From positions 1 to 64,000 of the forward strand of contig CANONN010000001.1 in the NCBI GenBank assembly GCA_947567625.1: a stretch of DNA of 64,000 nt. The letters run 5' to 3'. Each line of letters starts with the position of its first letter. Position 1 is the stretch's first letter. A program made the translations under genes and the position numbers. Source of the stretch: an uncultured Roseburia sp. GTDB lineage: Bacteria > Bacillota > Clostridia > Lachnospirales > Lachnospiraceae. The notes beneath the pieces are model-generated. The model searched no databases, was not told the DNA's origin, and saw only the letters and a program-made list of their open reading frames with translations. This document shows, piece after piece, positions 23,502-31,949 of the stretch.

Positions 23502-26500
23502 CTATCCCTGCTGCCACTGCGCCCTGCTGCCTTTCTCTGTTTTTCGCACTGTAAGCCTCGTCTCTACCTGCGCTTTTAACTCACTGACATGTGAGATAAT
23601 GCCCACCATGCGTTTGCCGCCCGACAGCTCGTTTAAAATGGCGATCGTCTGATTTCTCGTCTCTTCACTGAGCGAGCCAAACCCCTCGTCGATAAACATA
23701 GTATCTATATGGACGCTGCCGCGGCTCTCCTGTATCATGTCGGCCATACCCAGCGCCATAGAGAGCGCAGCGATAAAGGATTCCCCGCCGGAGAGCGTCT
23801 TAACGTCGCGCATCTGGTCGTTGACGACACTGTATACGTCCAAATCCAGGCCGACCGCCCCCTGTGTACTCAAATCTTTTACATCACGGCAGCGCAGCAA
23901 AAACTGACTGCCGGACATCGGGTATAGCCTGCGGTTGGCACGGTCGATGATCTGTTTAAAATAGCGCCGCTGGATGTAAGTCTGAAAATTCATATGCCGC
24001 TTCGAGAGCTTCCCGGACGCCGTCTCCTCCAGATGGGAGAGCACGGCCGACTGCCTGCGCCACTGACTGCGCGCGCGGTACAACTGATCTGCCTGTTTCT
24101 TCGCCCTCTCGTTGACTTCCAGCATACTGTACAGGTCGCGCTCCTGTTTTGTCAATGTTTCCTGCTCCTCTTGACAGCGCGCCTGCTCGCTTTCGTATGA
24201 CGCGGTATCCAGCTTTACCTTGCCGCTCGTCTCTTTTGCCAGCCGTTCGACGTCGTTTACTGCCAGCGCCAGATTGGTCTGGTATTCCGATATCTCTGCT
24301 TCCAGCGCATCAATGGTCTGCTGTGAAATACACTTCTGCAAATATTCGTCCTCGCCCGCAAATCTCTGCTCTGTCATCTGCCGCACAAATTCGGCCTCCG
24401 CCTCTTTGACACGCTTCTCTTCCGACGCAACATTCAACTTCGCCTGCGAAAGCTGTCCGCTCTTTTCCATATATGTTTGCTGGAGCGCTTGAAATGCCTG
24501 CCCGCAATCGTTTTTTTGCTGTTCCAATGCATCTAACGCCGTCTCTAAGCGGTCCTGCTCTCTTTGGGCCTGTTCTTTCGTCTCATAGGGCAGCTTTTGG
24601 CTCCTCTGCGCCAGCGCGGCCTCCAACCCCGCCTGCCCGCGCTGCAGTTCGCCAACGCGCTCGCGCAGTTCTTCCGCCTGCTCGCTGCGCGCACGGTTCT
24701 CAAGGAGCAGTTTTTGCCGCCTGTCGCGCAATCTCTTTTCTTCCTCTATGGCTGAAAGGACGATATCCTGCTCCCCGGTTTCCGGTAGTTTTGCACAGTC
24801 TGTCTCCTGCCCCCTGCTTTCCGGCATGACCTGGCAGCTTGCCTTTTGCTCTTTGCTTTCCGGCATGACCTGGCAGCTTGCCTTTTGCTCTTTGTCTTCC
24901 GGCATGACCTGACAGTCTGCCTTTTGCCCCATGCTTCCCGGCATGACCTGACAGTTTGTCTCCTGCCCCATGCTTTCCGGCATGACCTGGCAGTCTGCCT
25001 TTTTCTCTTTGCTTTCCGGCATGACCAGACAGTCTGTCTTTTGCTCCCTGCTTTCCGGCATCCCGGAGGCCAGCGCCCCTTTCGTCGTCACTCCCTGCGT
25101 TTTTGCAGCTTCCGGCTCCCCGCCGGGCGCATATACATGGTGAAGCGCGCCGCAGACCGGACACGGCTCTCCCTCTTTTAATCCCTGGCGCAGCAGGTCA
25201 ACCTGCTCCTTTATAAAAATCTGTTCCCGCAGCTCTGTCAGCTTTTCACCCAGCCGTCTCTCTTCTTCCTCGCCGTCCGCAAGCTGTTCTTTCAGGCGCG
25301 TCAAACGCTTTTGTGCCCGTGCAAGCTCCCCGTTAAGCTTTTCCTGTCTTTCTCTCTCCTGCTTTAACGCATCATACTCCGGCAGGCTTTCCCGAAGACG
25401 GCCCCGCTGCGCGATAAGCTGCGGCGCCTTCGCGTCATACTCTGCTCTGGCCTGCTCCGCCGATCGCTGCAATTGTGAAAGTCCGCCGCTGTTTTCGTCC
25501 ATCCACGCCTGTAGCTGTTGTGCTTTTTTTTGCTGCTCATGGAAGCGCTCCTTGCTCTCCCGCAGGTTGTGGTAGGCCCCCTGCACAAAAAGCGCCCGCT
25601 TTCCCTCCGAAAGCCGCTTTTCTTTCCGCCCAACTTCCGGTTCCCGCTCTTTGCATAACGAGAGCCTTTCTTTTGCCAGTTCGTATTCGGTGAGCTTTTG
25701 GTTGACTGCCGCGGCTGCCCTGATCTTTTCCGCAAGCAGCTCCTTTTCCTTCCTCACCAGCGCAAGCTTTTCCCCCGCCCGGCCCATGGCGTCTTTCGTC
25801 TCCCGGCAGATATCCGCTGCCAGCGCTAAGAGCGCGTCCCCGTCGCTCTCACTGAACTTTTCATCGTAACCAAGCCACCGCTCCAAAAGCCTGCTTTCCG
25901 GAATCAGCCGCACCTGCTCTAACTCGCGCGTTATCTGGTCTTTATTTTTTGCCAGGGCGATGTTCAACTCTTTTGCCCTGTTTCGCAGTTCTTCCTCAAT
26001 CTTTCCGTAGAGCGCCGTGTCGAACAGCCTGGCGAAAATCTCTCTGCGCTCCTGTGAAGAAGCGTGCAGAAGCTTTATAAACTCTCCCTGCGCGAGCATG
26101 GCGATCTGGGTAAATTGCCCGACATTTAAACCGATGATCTGTTCTATTTTCTCGTCGATCTCCCTCTTTTTGCCCGGATAGCAGCTGCCGTCCGGCATGA
26201 TGAGTTCTACCTTTGGCGGCAGAGGACGCTTTAACTCCTCATACTCCTCCCTGCCGTCCACCGTCTTTTTCTTCCAATTGGGCTGCTCCGGGCTTCGGGT
26301 CACCTGATACACCTGACCGTCATAGGAAAAGCGAAACGTCACCTGGGTTTTATCTCCCGGCGGCGCATACTGGCTCAACATCATCCTGCCGTCGCGCGCT
26401 CCGCCGCTGGTCTTATCGTAGAGGGCGTATACCATAGCGTCAAAAATCGTCGTCTTTCCCGCGCCGGTATCCCCGGTGATTAAAAACAGTCCGCCGCCGA

Positions 26501-26570
26501 TACCGGAAAAATCTATGGTCTCATGGCGGTACGAACCAAACGCGCGCATTTCAATCGAAATCGGTCTCAT
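23502..26570 (-). CDS. sbcC: SbcC/Rad50-type nuclease ATPase with Cys-repeat insertion
   Basis: The ATPase and coiled-coil subunit of SbcCD, which processes hairpins and DNA ends. In order the 1022-residue product has Walker A GDTGAGKTTIFDA near residue 35, a long coiled coil, a zinc hook CPVC at 470-473, the returning coil, signature LSGGESF near 930, and Walker B DTMFIDEGFGSL. Directly after the hook (about 504-607) are eight tandem 13-residue repeats of the form MPESKEQKADCQV, which Rad50/SbcC proteins normally lack. Seven carry a Cys. The gene starts 6 bp after sbcD and the coupling AGGAGG-like site overlaps the sbcD stop. Confidence 0.95.
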   Translation of the reverse strand: MRPISIEMRAFGSYRHETIDFSGIGGGLFLITGDTGAGKTTIFDAMVYALYDKTSGGARDGRMMLSQYAPPGDKTQVTFRFSYDGQVYQVTRSPEQPNWKKKTVDGREEYEELKRPLPPKVELIMPDGSCYPGKKREIDEKIEQIIGLNVGQFTQIAMLAQGEFIKLLHASSQERREIFARLFDTALYGKIEEELRNRAKELNIALAKNKDQITRELEQVRLIPESRLLERWLGYDEKFSESDGDALLALAADICRETKDAMGRAGEKLALVRKEKELLAEKIRAAAAVNQKLTEYELAKERLSLCKEREPEVGRKEKRLSEGKRALFVQGAYHNLRESKERFHEQQKKAQQLQAWMDENSGGLSQLQRSAEQARAEYDAKAPQLIAQRGRLRESLPEYDALKQERERQEKLNGELARAQKRLTRLKEQLADGEEEERRLGEKLTELREQIFIKEQVDLLRQGLKEGEPCPVCGALHHVYAPGGEPEAAKTQGVTTKGALASGMPESREQKTDCLVMPESKEKKADCQVMPESMGQETNCQVMPGSMGQKADCQVMPEDKEQKASCQVMPESKEQKASCQVMPESRGQETDCAKLPETGEQDIVLSAIEEEKRLRDRRQKLLLENRARSEQAEELRERVGELQRGQAGLEAALAQRSQKLPYETKEQAQREQDRLETALDALEQQKNDCGQAFQALQQTYMEKSGQLSQAKLNVASEEKRVKEAEAEFVRQMTEQRFAGEDEYLQKCISQQTIDALEAEISEYQTNLALAVNDVERLAKETSGKVKLDTASYESEQARCQEEQETLTKQERDLYSMLEVNERAKKQADQLYRARSQWRRQSAVLSHLEETASGKLSKRHMNFQTYIQRRYFKQIIDRANRRLYPMSGSQFLLRCRDVKDLSTQGAVGLDLDVYSVVNDQMRDVKTLSGGESFIAALSMALGMADMIQESRGSVHIDTMFIDEGFGSLSEETRNQTIAILNELSGGKRMVGIISHVSELKAQVETRLTVRKTEKGSRAQWQQG
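24750..25061. repeat. 39-bp tandem repeat within sbcC
   Basis: Seven ATG-initiated units begin at 25061, 25022, 24983, 24944, 24905, 24866 and 24827 on the minus strand, exactly 39 bp apart, and a diverged eighth occupies 24788-24750. Because 39 is a multiple of 3 the frame is kept. Core word on the plus strand: CCGGCATGACCTGGCAG. Confidence 0.93.
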
Positions 26571-26576
26571 ACCCTG

Positions 26577-27743
26577 CTACACCTCCCCCGACGCCACATC
26601 GGCGATCACCCGCCGCATCACATTCTCCTGTTCCTCACTGAGCGGTTCCCCATTCATTTGCTGATAAAAGTCCCGAAACGCGGCCATCGGCTCCAAGCTC
26701 TCCGTCTCGCAGGAATCCTGCGCAAGCTGCTCTCTCGAACGCCGGTTGTCCACCTTCACCTCCAGGATATGCGCATAGTGCTCCGACAACTGATCTTTGG
26801 GCCGATAGAGGCTTTCTTCATCGGTCAGGGTAATGCTGACAAAATCATCACAAACGCCCTTCCCGGCCCGGTCGATCACGTCCCGCAAAGTCCCCTGGAT
26901 ACTGTATACATCGTACAAAGGCTTCAGCGGTATCGGCTCCCAGCGCACCGGCGCGCCTTTTTCCTCCATAGTCACAAGCGTGATCGCCTTTTGGTGGCGT
27001 TCCTCGCTGACCGAATATTTTAAAGGCGTCCCGCTGTAGCGTATGTGAGGCTCCCCCACACTCTGTGCCCCGTGGATATGGCCGAGCGCCGCGTAGTCGA
27101 ACGGCTTGAGGCACGAAACATCGACGCCCCCAATCCCTCCCGCCAGGATCGCGGTGATCTCGGAATCGCAGGTTTCGGGCCGCCGCCCCCCGGCTACATA
27201 AAACTGATGGCTGAGCAGCACGTTCCTCTTTGAGGTGTCGATCGCTTCCCTTGCAAGCACTGCGGCGACTGCGCTATTTTCATCGCGCACGGCGCCCTCC
27301 GCAAAGAGATGACGCACATACCCCGGCCGCATATAAGGTAATAAATAGAAATTGACTTCACCGTACTTATCCCTGAGTGTGACCTTTTTTAAGTATTCCT
27401 CTTCCTCCACAGGTGGTAAAACGGATATGTAGATCTGATGACGTTCCAGAAATGCGCTCGCGTACTTGAGCCGCAATGCATTGTCATGATTTCCTGCGAT
27501 GATAAGCAGCGGCACTGCCGGGACAATGTCTGCGAACTGGTTTAAAAATGCATCAAACAGCTCGTATGCCTCGCCGGAAGGCGCCGCCTTATCGTAGATG
27601 TCTCCCGCAACCAGCACGGCGTCCGGCCGGTATTCTCTCACTTTATCAATGATCTCATGCAGGATGGCCTGCTGACTGTCTCTCAAACTATAATAATATA
27701 ATTGTTTTCCGATATGCAAATCGGAGATATGAAAAAACCTCAT
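26577..27743 (-). CDS. sbcD: SbcD/Mre11-type exonuclease subunit
   Basis: A 388-residue calcineurin-like phosphoesterase. The metal-binding motifs are in order: DLHIG (DxH), GDIYD (GDxxD), GNHD, SHQF and GHIHG. The C-terminal part is the SbcD capping domain. With SbcC it forms the ATP-dependent nuclease that trims DNA ends, hairpins and protein-blocked ends. ATG 27743 (MRFFHISDLHIG) has GGAG five nt upstream; the frame upstream is non-conserved. Confidence 0.95.
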   Translation of the reverse strand: MRFFHISDLHIGKQLYYYSLRDSQQAILHEIIDKVREYRPDAVLVAGDIYDKAAPSGEAYELFDAFLNQFADIVPAVPLLIIAGNHDNALRLKYASAFLERHQIYISVLPPVEEEEYLKKVTLRDKYGEVNFYLLPYMRPGYVRHLFAEGAVRDENSAVAAVLAREAIDTSKRNVLLSHQFYVAGGRRPETCDSEITAILAGGIGGVDVSCLKPFDYAALGHIHGAQSVGEPHIRYSGTPLKYSVSEERHQKAITLVTMEEKGAPVRWEPIPLKPLYDVYSIQGTLRDVIDRAGKGVCDDFVSITLTDEESLYRPKDQLSEHYAHILEVKVDNRRSREQLAQDSCETESLEPMAAFRDFYQQMNGEPLSEEQENVMRRVIADVASGEV

Positions 27744-27824
27744 AAAATCTCCAAACTGTTCCCTTCCTGCGCACATCTTACCGTGCATATCAGCTCCTGC
27801 AAAGTGCATCCGTCTCTTGGCTGT

Positions 27825-28325
27825 CTATGCAAACACCCGCTTGATACTGTCGTAATGTAAAAAAATGCCCTCCGCAGCAAAAGCCTCGATCTGTTTTTTG
27901 TCTGCCAGCATAAACGCTGTCGTCTCTTCCCTCTGTGCGGTAACGTCCTTCTCCTCAAAATCCATGACAAAGCGGTACACATCCACAAAATAGTTATCGC
28001 CCTCGCCGGGATTTTCCCTGTGATAGGTAAACACATAACCGCCCGCGGCGCCGGACACGTCTAACCCCGTCTCCTCTCTGATTTCGCGCATCACGGCATC
28101 CTCCGAAGATTCGCCGGCCATTGCCGCCCCGCCGGAAACCTCCCACCAGCCCGGCGCCCACGCCTTGTCCATGGCCCGTTTGGTGATCAGATACTTCCCG
28201 TCCGGCCGCAGGACCACGCCAAGCACCGTCAAATGATACTCCCCGTCCTTCAAACACCAGTCGTTGCGTTTCATCGTGCGTCCTGTCGGTTTCTTATCGC
28301 TGTCGTATATATCCCAAAATTCCAT
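27825..28325 (-). CDS. Nudix hydrolase (isopentenyl-diphosphate-isomerase-like family)
   Basis: A 166-residue hydrolase. The Nudix box is complete: G-x5-E-x7-REIREETGLD, beginning GGAAMAGESSEDAVM. The opening MEFWDIYDSDKKPTGRTMKR is typical of the small YfcD/IDI-like subgroup that acts on nucleoside diphosphate-linked substrates. ATG 28325 lies five nt after GGAGG. It is 81 bp upstream of sbcD and may share its transcript, which would fit nucleotide housekeeping, but the substrate is unknown. Confidence 0.9.
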   Translation of the reverse strand: MEFWDIYDSDKKPTGRTMKRNDWCLKDGEYHLTVLGVVLRPDGKYLITKRAMDKAWAPGWWEVSGGAAMAGESSEDAVMREIREETGLDVSGAAGGYVFTYHRENPGEGDNYFVDVYRFVMDFEEKDVTAQREETTAFMLADKKQIEAFAAEGIFLHYDSIKRVFA

Positions 28326-28437
28326 TTTTTCCTCCATTCCAAAGCGGAACAAATTTCGCATTTATGAATATCATTTTATCACCAAATACACCGTGAAGCA
28401 AGTGTGTTCTTCTCACACGAACCTACATGTCGCGGCC

Positions 28438-28487
28438 TTGCCGCGACTCAAATCCGCGCGGAGAATCCCCTGTTTTCGGGGATTCTC
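28438..28487. repeat. Intergenic 17-bp word and GC-rich hairpin
   Basis: 28438-28454 repeats the word at 7896-7912. It is followed by a perfect 10-bp hairpin, GAGAATCCCC (28461-28470) with GGGGATTCTC (28478-28487). Neither strand has a U-run after the stem, so it is not a typical terminator. Near-repeats of a TTAGAACTTCTTC-like word flank it at about 28497-28550. The interval 28326-28553 otherwise holds no gene. Confidence 0.45.
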
Positions 28488-28553
28488 TGGTGTGAGATTA
28501 GAACTTCTTCACGAAGCAGCCTCTGCTGCGAGTGATTAGAAGTTCTTCTCACG

Positions 28554-29270
28554 CTAGCGTCCCATTTCCCTACGCATACGCGCCAGTATCTTTTTTTCCA
28601 GCCGGCTCACCTGCACCTGGCTCATCCCCAGCTCTTGTGCGGTCTTCGTCTGCGTCCTGTTCTCAAAATAGCGCATGGTTATGACCTTCTGTTCCAAATC
28701 CGGCAGCCGTTCTATGAGCTGTCCCACCACCATGCGGTCAATCCATTCTTCCTCCCGGTTTTCACTGCATATCTTGTCGACATACAGCAGTTCTTCGCCG
28801 TCCTTTGCGTACACCGGCTTGTAGATCGATTCCACTTCGCGGTTCGCCTCCATCGCCTGTACGATCTCCTCCGGCTGCAACCCCGTGGCCTCCGCGATCT
28901 CCTTAATTCCAGGCTCCCGCTGCAAGGATTCCTGCAATGCCTCGCGCGCCTTGTTTATCTTGTAAGCATTTTCCTTCAGGCTGCGGCTCACCCGCACCAT
29001 GCCGTCATCCCGCAAAAACCTCCGTATTTCCCCGGCGATCATTGGCACCGCATAGGTGGAGAGGGCCAGATTCAGAGAAAGGTCAAAATGGTCGACCGCT
29101 TTCAAAAGCCCGATCGCCCCCACCTGAATCAGCTCCTCCATCTCATGGCCTCTGTTTTTAAACCGCCCCGCGACCATGTAGACCAGTCCCATATTTTTCT
29201 TGACTAATTCATCCCGCGCCGCTTTTTCTCCCTCGTGTGACCGCCTTATCAGGTCTGCATCAGGAATCAT
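28554..29270 (-). CDS. sigF: Sporulation sigma factor F
   Basis: A 238-residue sigma-70 family protein without region 1.1. Region 2 includes GRFKNRGHEMEELIQVGAIGLLKAVDHFD, written here only as the GHEMEELIQVGAIGLL core; region 3 has VSRSLKENAYK and region 4 has QTKTAQELGMSQVQVSRLEK. Gene order behind SpoIIAA and SpoIIAB identifies it as sigma-F, the first forespore-specific factor, rather than sigma-G. Its ribosome site overlaps the end of spoIIAB, indicating coupling. Its presence shows the organism belongs to a spore-forming lineage. Confidence 0.95.
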   Translation of the reverse strand: MIPDADLIRRSHEGEKAARDELVKKNMGLVYMVAGRFKNRGHEMEELIQVGAIGLLKAVDHFDLSLNLALSTYAVPMIAGEIRRFLRDDGMVRVSRSLKENAYKINKAREALQESLQREPGIKEIAEATGLQPEEIVQAMEANREVESIYKPVYAKDGEELLYVDKICSENREEEWIDRMVVGQLIERLPDLEQKVITMRYFENRTQTKTAQELGMSQVQVSRLEKKILARMRREMGR

Positions 29271-29274
29271 GCGC

Positions 29275-29697
29275 CTACACTCCTATTTTTTTCTTCATAA
29301 TCACCGTTGTTCCATTTCCGACCGACGAGATCACCTCCACTTGGTCCATAAACGCTTCCATAAAAGCAAACCCCATGCCGGAACGCTCCAGCTGAGGCTT
29401 GGTGGTGAAAAACGGTTCTCTCGCCTTTTCCACATCTGGAATTCCGCAGCCGTGGTCTTTTACCGTAATCTCCACCTCGTTTCCCTCCAGCCGGCAGGAC
29501 AGCTCCACCTTCTCCTCGGGACGCTCGTACCCGTGAATAATCGCATTTGTCACCGCCTCCGAGACCGCCGTCTTGATATCCGCGATCTCATCGAGCGTCG
29601 GGTCCGCCTCCGTGAGAAAGGCCGCCACCGCCACCCGCGCAAACCCCTCGTTTACGGAACGGGCGTCAAAACTGATATACATTTCATTTTTATTCAT
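29275..29697 (-). CDS. spoIIAB: Anti-sigma F factor / serine kinase SpoIIAB
   Basis: A 140-residue GHKL-fold kinase. Visible motifs are the N-box EAVTNAIIHGY, G1 DHGCGIPD and G2 SGMGFAFMEAF. It binds sigma-F and phosphorylates SpoIIAA. It lies 17 bp after spoIIAA and 4 bp before sigF. Confidence 0.95.
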   Translation of the reverse strand: MNKNEMYISFDARSVNEGFARVAVAAFLTEADPTLDEIADIKTAVSEAVTNAIIHGYERPEEKVELSCRLEGNEVEITVKDHGCGIPDVEKAREPFFTTKPQLERSGMGFAFMEAFMDQVEVISSVGNGTTVIMKKKIGV

Positions 29698-29714
29698 GAT
29701 TGGTTGTCCTCCAT

Positions 29715-30020
29715 TTACACCGCATCGACCACATTATGTAAGCCCGAAACCAAAAAAATTTTCTTTAACCGGTCGTTCAAATTCTTGGCCTCCACATTGC
29801 CGCCATAGCAGTGCATATTTTTACACCTGCCGATAATGACCCCGATTCCGGAGCTGTCCATAAATTCCGTGTTTGAAAAATCAAACACCAGCTTTTTCAC
29901 ATGGTATGCCTCGATCAGCAAGTCCGCCTCCATGCGCAGCTGGCTCGCCTGATGATGGTCGAGCTCCCGCGGCATACCGATAATCAGGCTGCCGTCCTTA
30001 AATTCATAATGACTTTCCAT
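29715..30020 (-). CDS. spoIIAA: Anti-sigma F factor antagonist SpoIIAA
   Basis: A 101-residue STAS-domain protein. The phosphorylatable serine is in EFMDSSGIGVIIGR. Dephosphorylated SpoIIAA releases sigma-F from SpoIIAB. It has GGAGG upstream of ATG 30020. A strong terminator-like hairpin ends only about 30 bp upstream, leaving little room for the sigma-H promoter expected for this operon. Confidence 0.95.
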   Translation of the reverse strand: MESHYEFKDGSLIIGMPRELDHHQASQLRMEADLLIEAYHVKKLVFDFSNTEFMDSSGIGVIIGRCKNMHCYGGNVEAKNLNDRLKKIFLVSGLHNVVDAV

Positions 30021-30049
30021 AGGTAAAACCTCCGCTTTTCATTTTTTGC

Positions 30050-30096
30050 AAGCAAAAAGACATCCCTGTGAATCTCCCTTCACAAGTGATGTCTTT
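30050..30096 (-). terminator. Terminator of the TPR gene
   Basis: Arms AAAGACATC and GATGTCTTT with an inner CTTGTGAA/TTCACAG pairing, followed on the minus strand by TTTTTGC. It lies between the TPR gene and spoIIAA. If the spoIIA promoter is upstream of it, the hairpin is part of the spoIIA leader. Confidence 0.7.
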
Positions 30097-30180
30097 CGTT
30101 TCTCTCTGCCTGTCCTGCCGACCGACACGGTAAACGTCAAATCGGCACAGACCTTTTCATACGGTTATATCGTTCACATG

Positions 30181-31557
30181 CTATTGCTGCATCTCGCTGC
30201 TTGCCAAATAGTTCTGCGCAATATTGGCGCGCTCAGAACCCGGATACAGCTCTACCACTTTCTGATAGTAGATGCGGGCATTTTCCCAGTTTTCCAGTTT
30301 GCGGTAACACTGTGCAATATAGTAAAGCACATTGCCATTGTCATACGTCTCCTCGATGGCGATCACTTTCTCAAAATCCGCCGCCGCCGTCTCGTAGTCC
30401 TGGCTGTTGTAGGCGGCCGTCCCCTCCTCGTACATGGTGCGGACATACTCCGCATTGATCTCGGCGTTGATCGACTCATAGACGGCTTTCGCGGCGTCGC
30501 TCAGATATTCGACATTGACATTGGCGATCGCCATACCGGAACCCTCGATATCCTCCTGCGTATATTTCTGATAAGCCTGCAACAACTGTTCATAGCTGCT
30601 GATTCGGCTCTCCCAGTCCACCGCGCTCTCCTGCACGCGCGATACTTCCGCCGTCAACTGATCCACCTGCTGTTCTAACGTGCTGATGGTCTGATTTTGC
30701 GACGCGATCGTGTTGTTGGCCTCCAATACCTGACTCTTGGCCGAATTCAGCATCTCCCGCCGCACGCCCGGCACAATCAAAAATGCCGTGATGGCAGCGC
30801 CGATGACGACGCCGATGACCATATTGAGCATCGTCTGCGCCACGGAAGTGTCTTTTACATACCTTGGCTGAATAATCGTCTCGTTGCCGCTGCGATAGGA
30901 GATCTGGGCCTCTTTCCGGCTCTTTTTTCCGGTGTCGTTCTGCCTTAGCGCTTCCTGTGTCTCGCGCAGATATCGCAGAGTCAGCATATTGTTGACGTCA
31001 ATCTTCGCCGCGCTGTGCAGCGCTTTTTGGGCGGCTTCATACTTCCTCTCTTCCAAATACAGCAGGGCCAGCAGCTGATAGGCGCTGACTAACTTGGGAT
31101 TCATGGACAGTACTTTTTTCAGCTGAATCACCGCCAAGTCTCTGCTGTCCTGCCTGCAGTACTGCAGGGACTGGTTGTATTTTTTTATCGTCTGATTGAT
31201 GGTTTCCAGACGGGAGGGATTGTTCTGTACTTCATCCAGATAGACGCTTGCCCGATTCTCCCTGGGCTGATAATTCTTGCTGATGACCCACTCGGAGAGC
31301 GCCGCAACCGTCTCCCCCATCTCAAAATAGACGAGCCCCAGCAGATTTCTGGCGTCTGTATTCATCTTATAGAAACGCAGACTGAGCTTTAAACTCGAGA
31401 CTGCGCCGGACAAATCGCGCACCTGGGCCTTTTTCAACGCCTCGTTATAATGAGTATTGGATGCCATTATTATTTTTTTGTATATCTTTACGTTTGCACC
31501 GCAGCCTGCACAGATATTCTCACTGTCCAACACACTGCCGCAATTAAAACATTTCAT
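30181..31557 (-). CDS. Zinc-ribbon, TPR and single-TM protein
   Basis: A 458-residue protein of unknown role. It starts with a zinc ribbon (MKCFNCGSVLDSENICAGCG), then cytoplasmic TPR-like helical repeats (about 30-210), one TM helix (about 248-270, MVIGVVIGAAITAFLIVPG), an extracellular coiled coil (about 275-335), and C-terminal TPR repeats (about 375-455, with QDYETAAADFEKV and WENARIYYQKVVELYP). The architecture is that of a membrane scaffold bridging cytoplasm and cell wall, plausibly for envelope assembly. Its place next to spoIIA is suggestive only. Confidence 0.85.
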   Translation of the reverse strand: MKCFNCGSVLDSENICAGCGANVKIYKKIIMASNTHYNEALKKAQVRDLSGAVSSLKLSLRFYKMNTDARNLLGLVYFEMGETVAALSEWVISKNYQPRENRASVYLDEVQNNPSRLETINQTIKKYNQSLQYCRQDSRDLAVIQLKKVLSMNPKLVSAYQLLALLYLEERKYEAAQKALHSAAKIDVNNMLTLRYLRETQEALRQNDTGKKSRKEAQISYRSGNETIIQPRYVKDTSVAQTMLNMVIGVVIGAAITAFLIVPGVRREMLNSAKSQVLEANNTIASQNQTISTLEQQVDQLTAEVSRVQESAVDWESRISSYEQLLQAYQKYTQEDIEGSGMAIANVNVEYLSDAAKAVYESINAEINAEYVRTMYEEGTAAYNSQDYETAAADFEKVIAIEETYDNGNVLYYIAQCYRKLENWENARIYYQKVVELYPGSERANIAQNYLASSEMQQ

Positions 31558-31639
31558 CTAACAAACCATGCCTTTCCCTGTCAGCGCACACTTTTGACAA
31601 AATATGGGGGCAAGCCGTACCTGACCCGCAGAGCGCGCC

Positions 31640-31783
31640 CTAAATTCCGTGCTTCATATCCTGCATCATTTCACGCAAAATATCAGTCAAATCGGTCAGT
31701 TCATGATTATATATGGCAGCTTCCGCCTCCTCCACCTCAAGACTCGGCTTAAAATTCTTTAACTCTTCCTCGAAATCAATCAT
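31640..31783 (-). CDS. 47-residue acidic protein
   Basis: ATG 31783 has a strong AGGAGG five nt upstream. The peptide begins MIDFEEELKNFKPSLEVEE and ends ILREMMQDMKHGI; it is very acidic, helical and has no signal or TM segment. It lies 82 bp before the TPR gene and after the strong terminator of the fapA-like gene. I recognise no family with confidence. A good ribosome site and coding-like composition argue that it is real. Confidence 0.7.
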   Translation of the reverse strand: MIDFEEELKNFKPSLEVEEAEAAIYNHELTDLTDILREMMQDMKHGI

Positions 31784-31826
31784 ATTTACCTCCTGTGCCG
31801 AAGCAAAGACACACCGCACTTTATCT

Positions 31827-31881
31827 AAAAAAATCACCACTATATTATAGAAACCATTCATCATTATAATATAGTGGTGAT
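31827..31881 (-). terminator. Strong terminator of the FapA-like gene
   Basis: A perfect 17-bp stem: ATCACCACTATATTATA (minus strand 31881-31865) with its complement at 31849-31833, a 15-nt loop, then seven U residues. The stem is AT-rich but long. The rest of 31784-31949 shows nothing else. Confidence 0.85.
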
Positions 31882-31949
31882 AATAATCAAGTAAATTTTT
31901 CTAAAGTTTTTCTTTTATCGCAAAAAAAGCGGTGAATCGACGCCTCTGC

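Noticed and set aside
24750-25061. Regular 39-bp repeats resembling a CRISPR or VNTR locus
   Set aside because: The repeats are contiguous with no spacers, keep one reading frame and lie inside sbcC; there are no cas genes. They are coding tandem repeats.
28461-28487. Hairpin downstream of the Nudix gene's upstream region as an intrinsic terminator
   Set aside because: The stem is perfect but no U-run follows on either strand.
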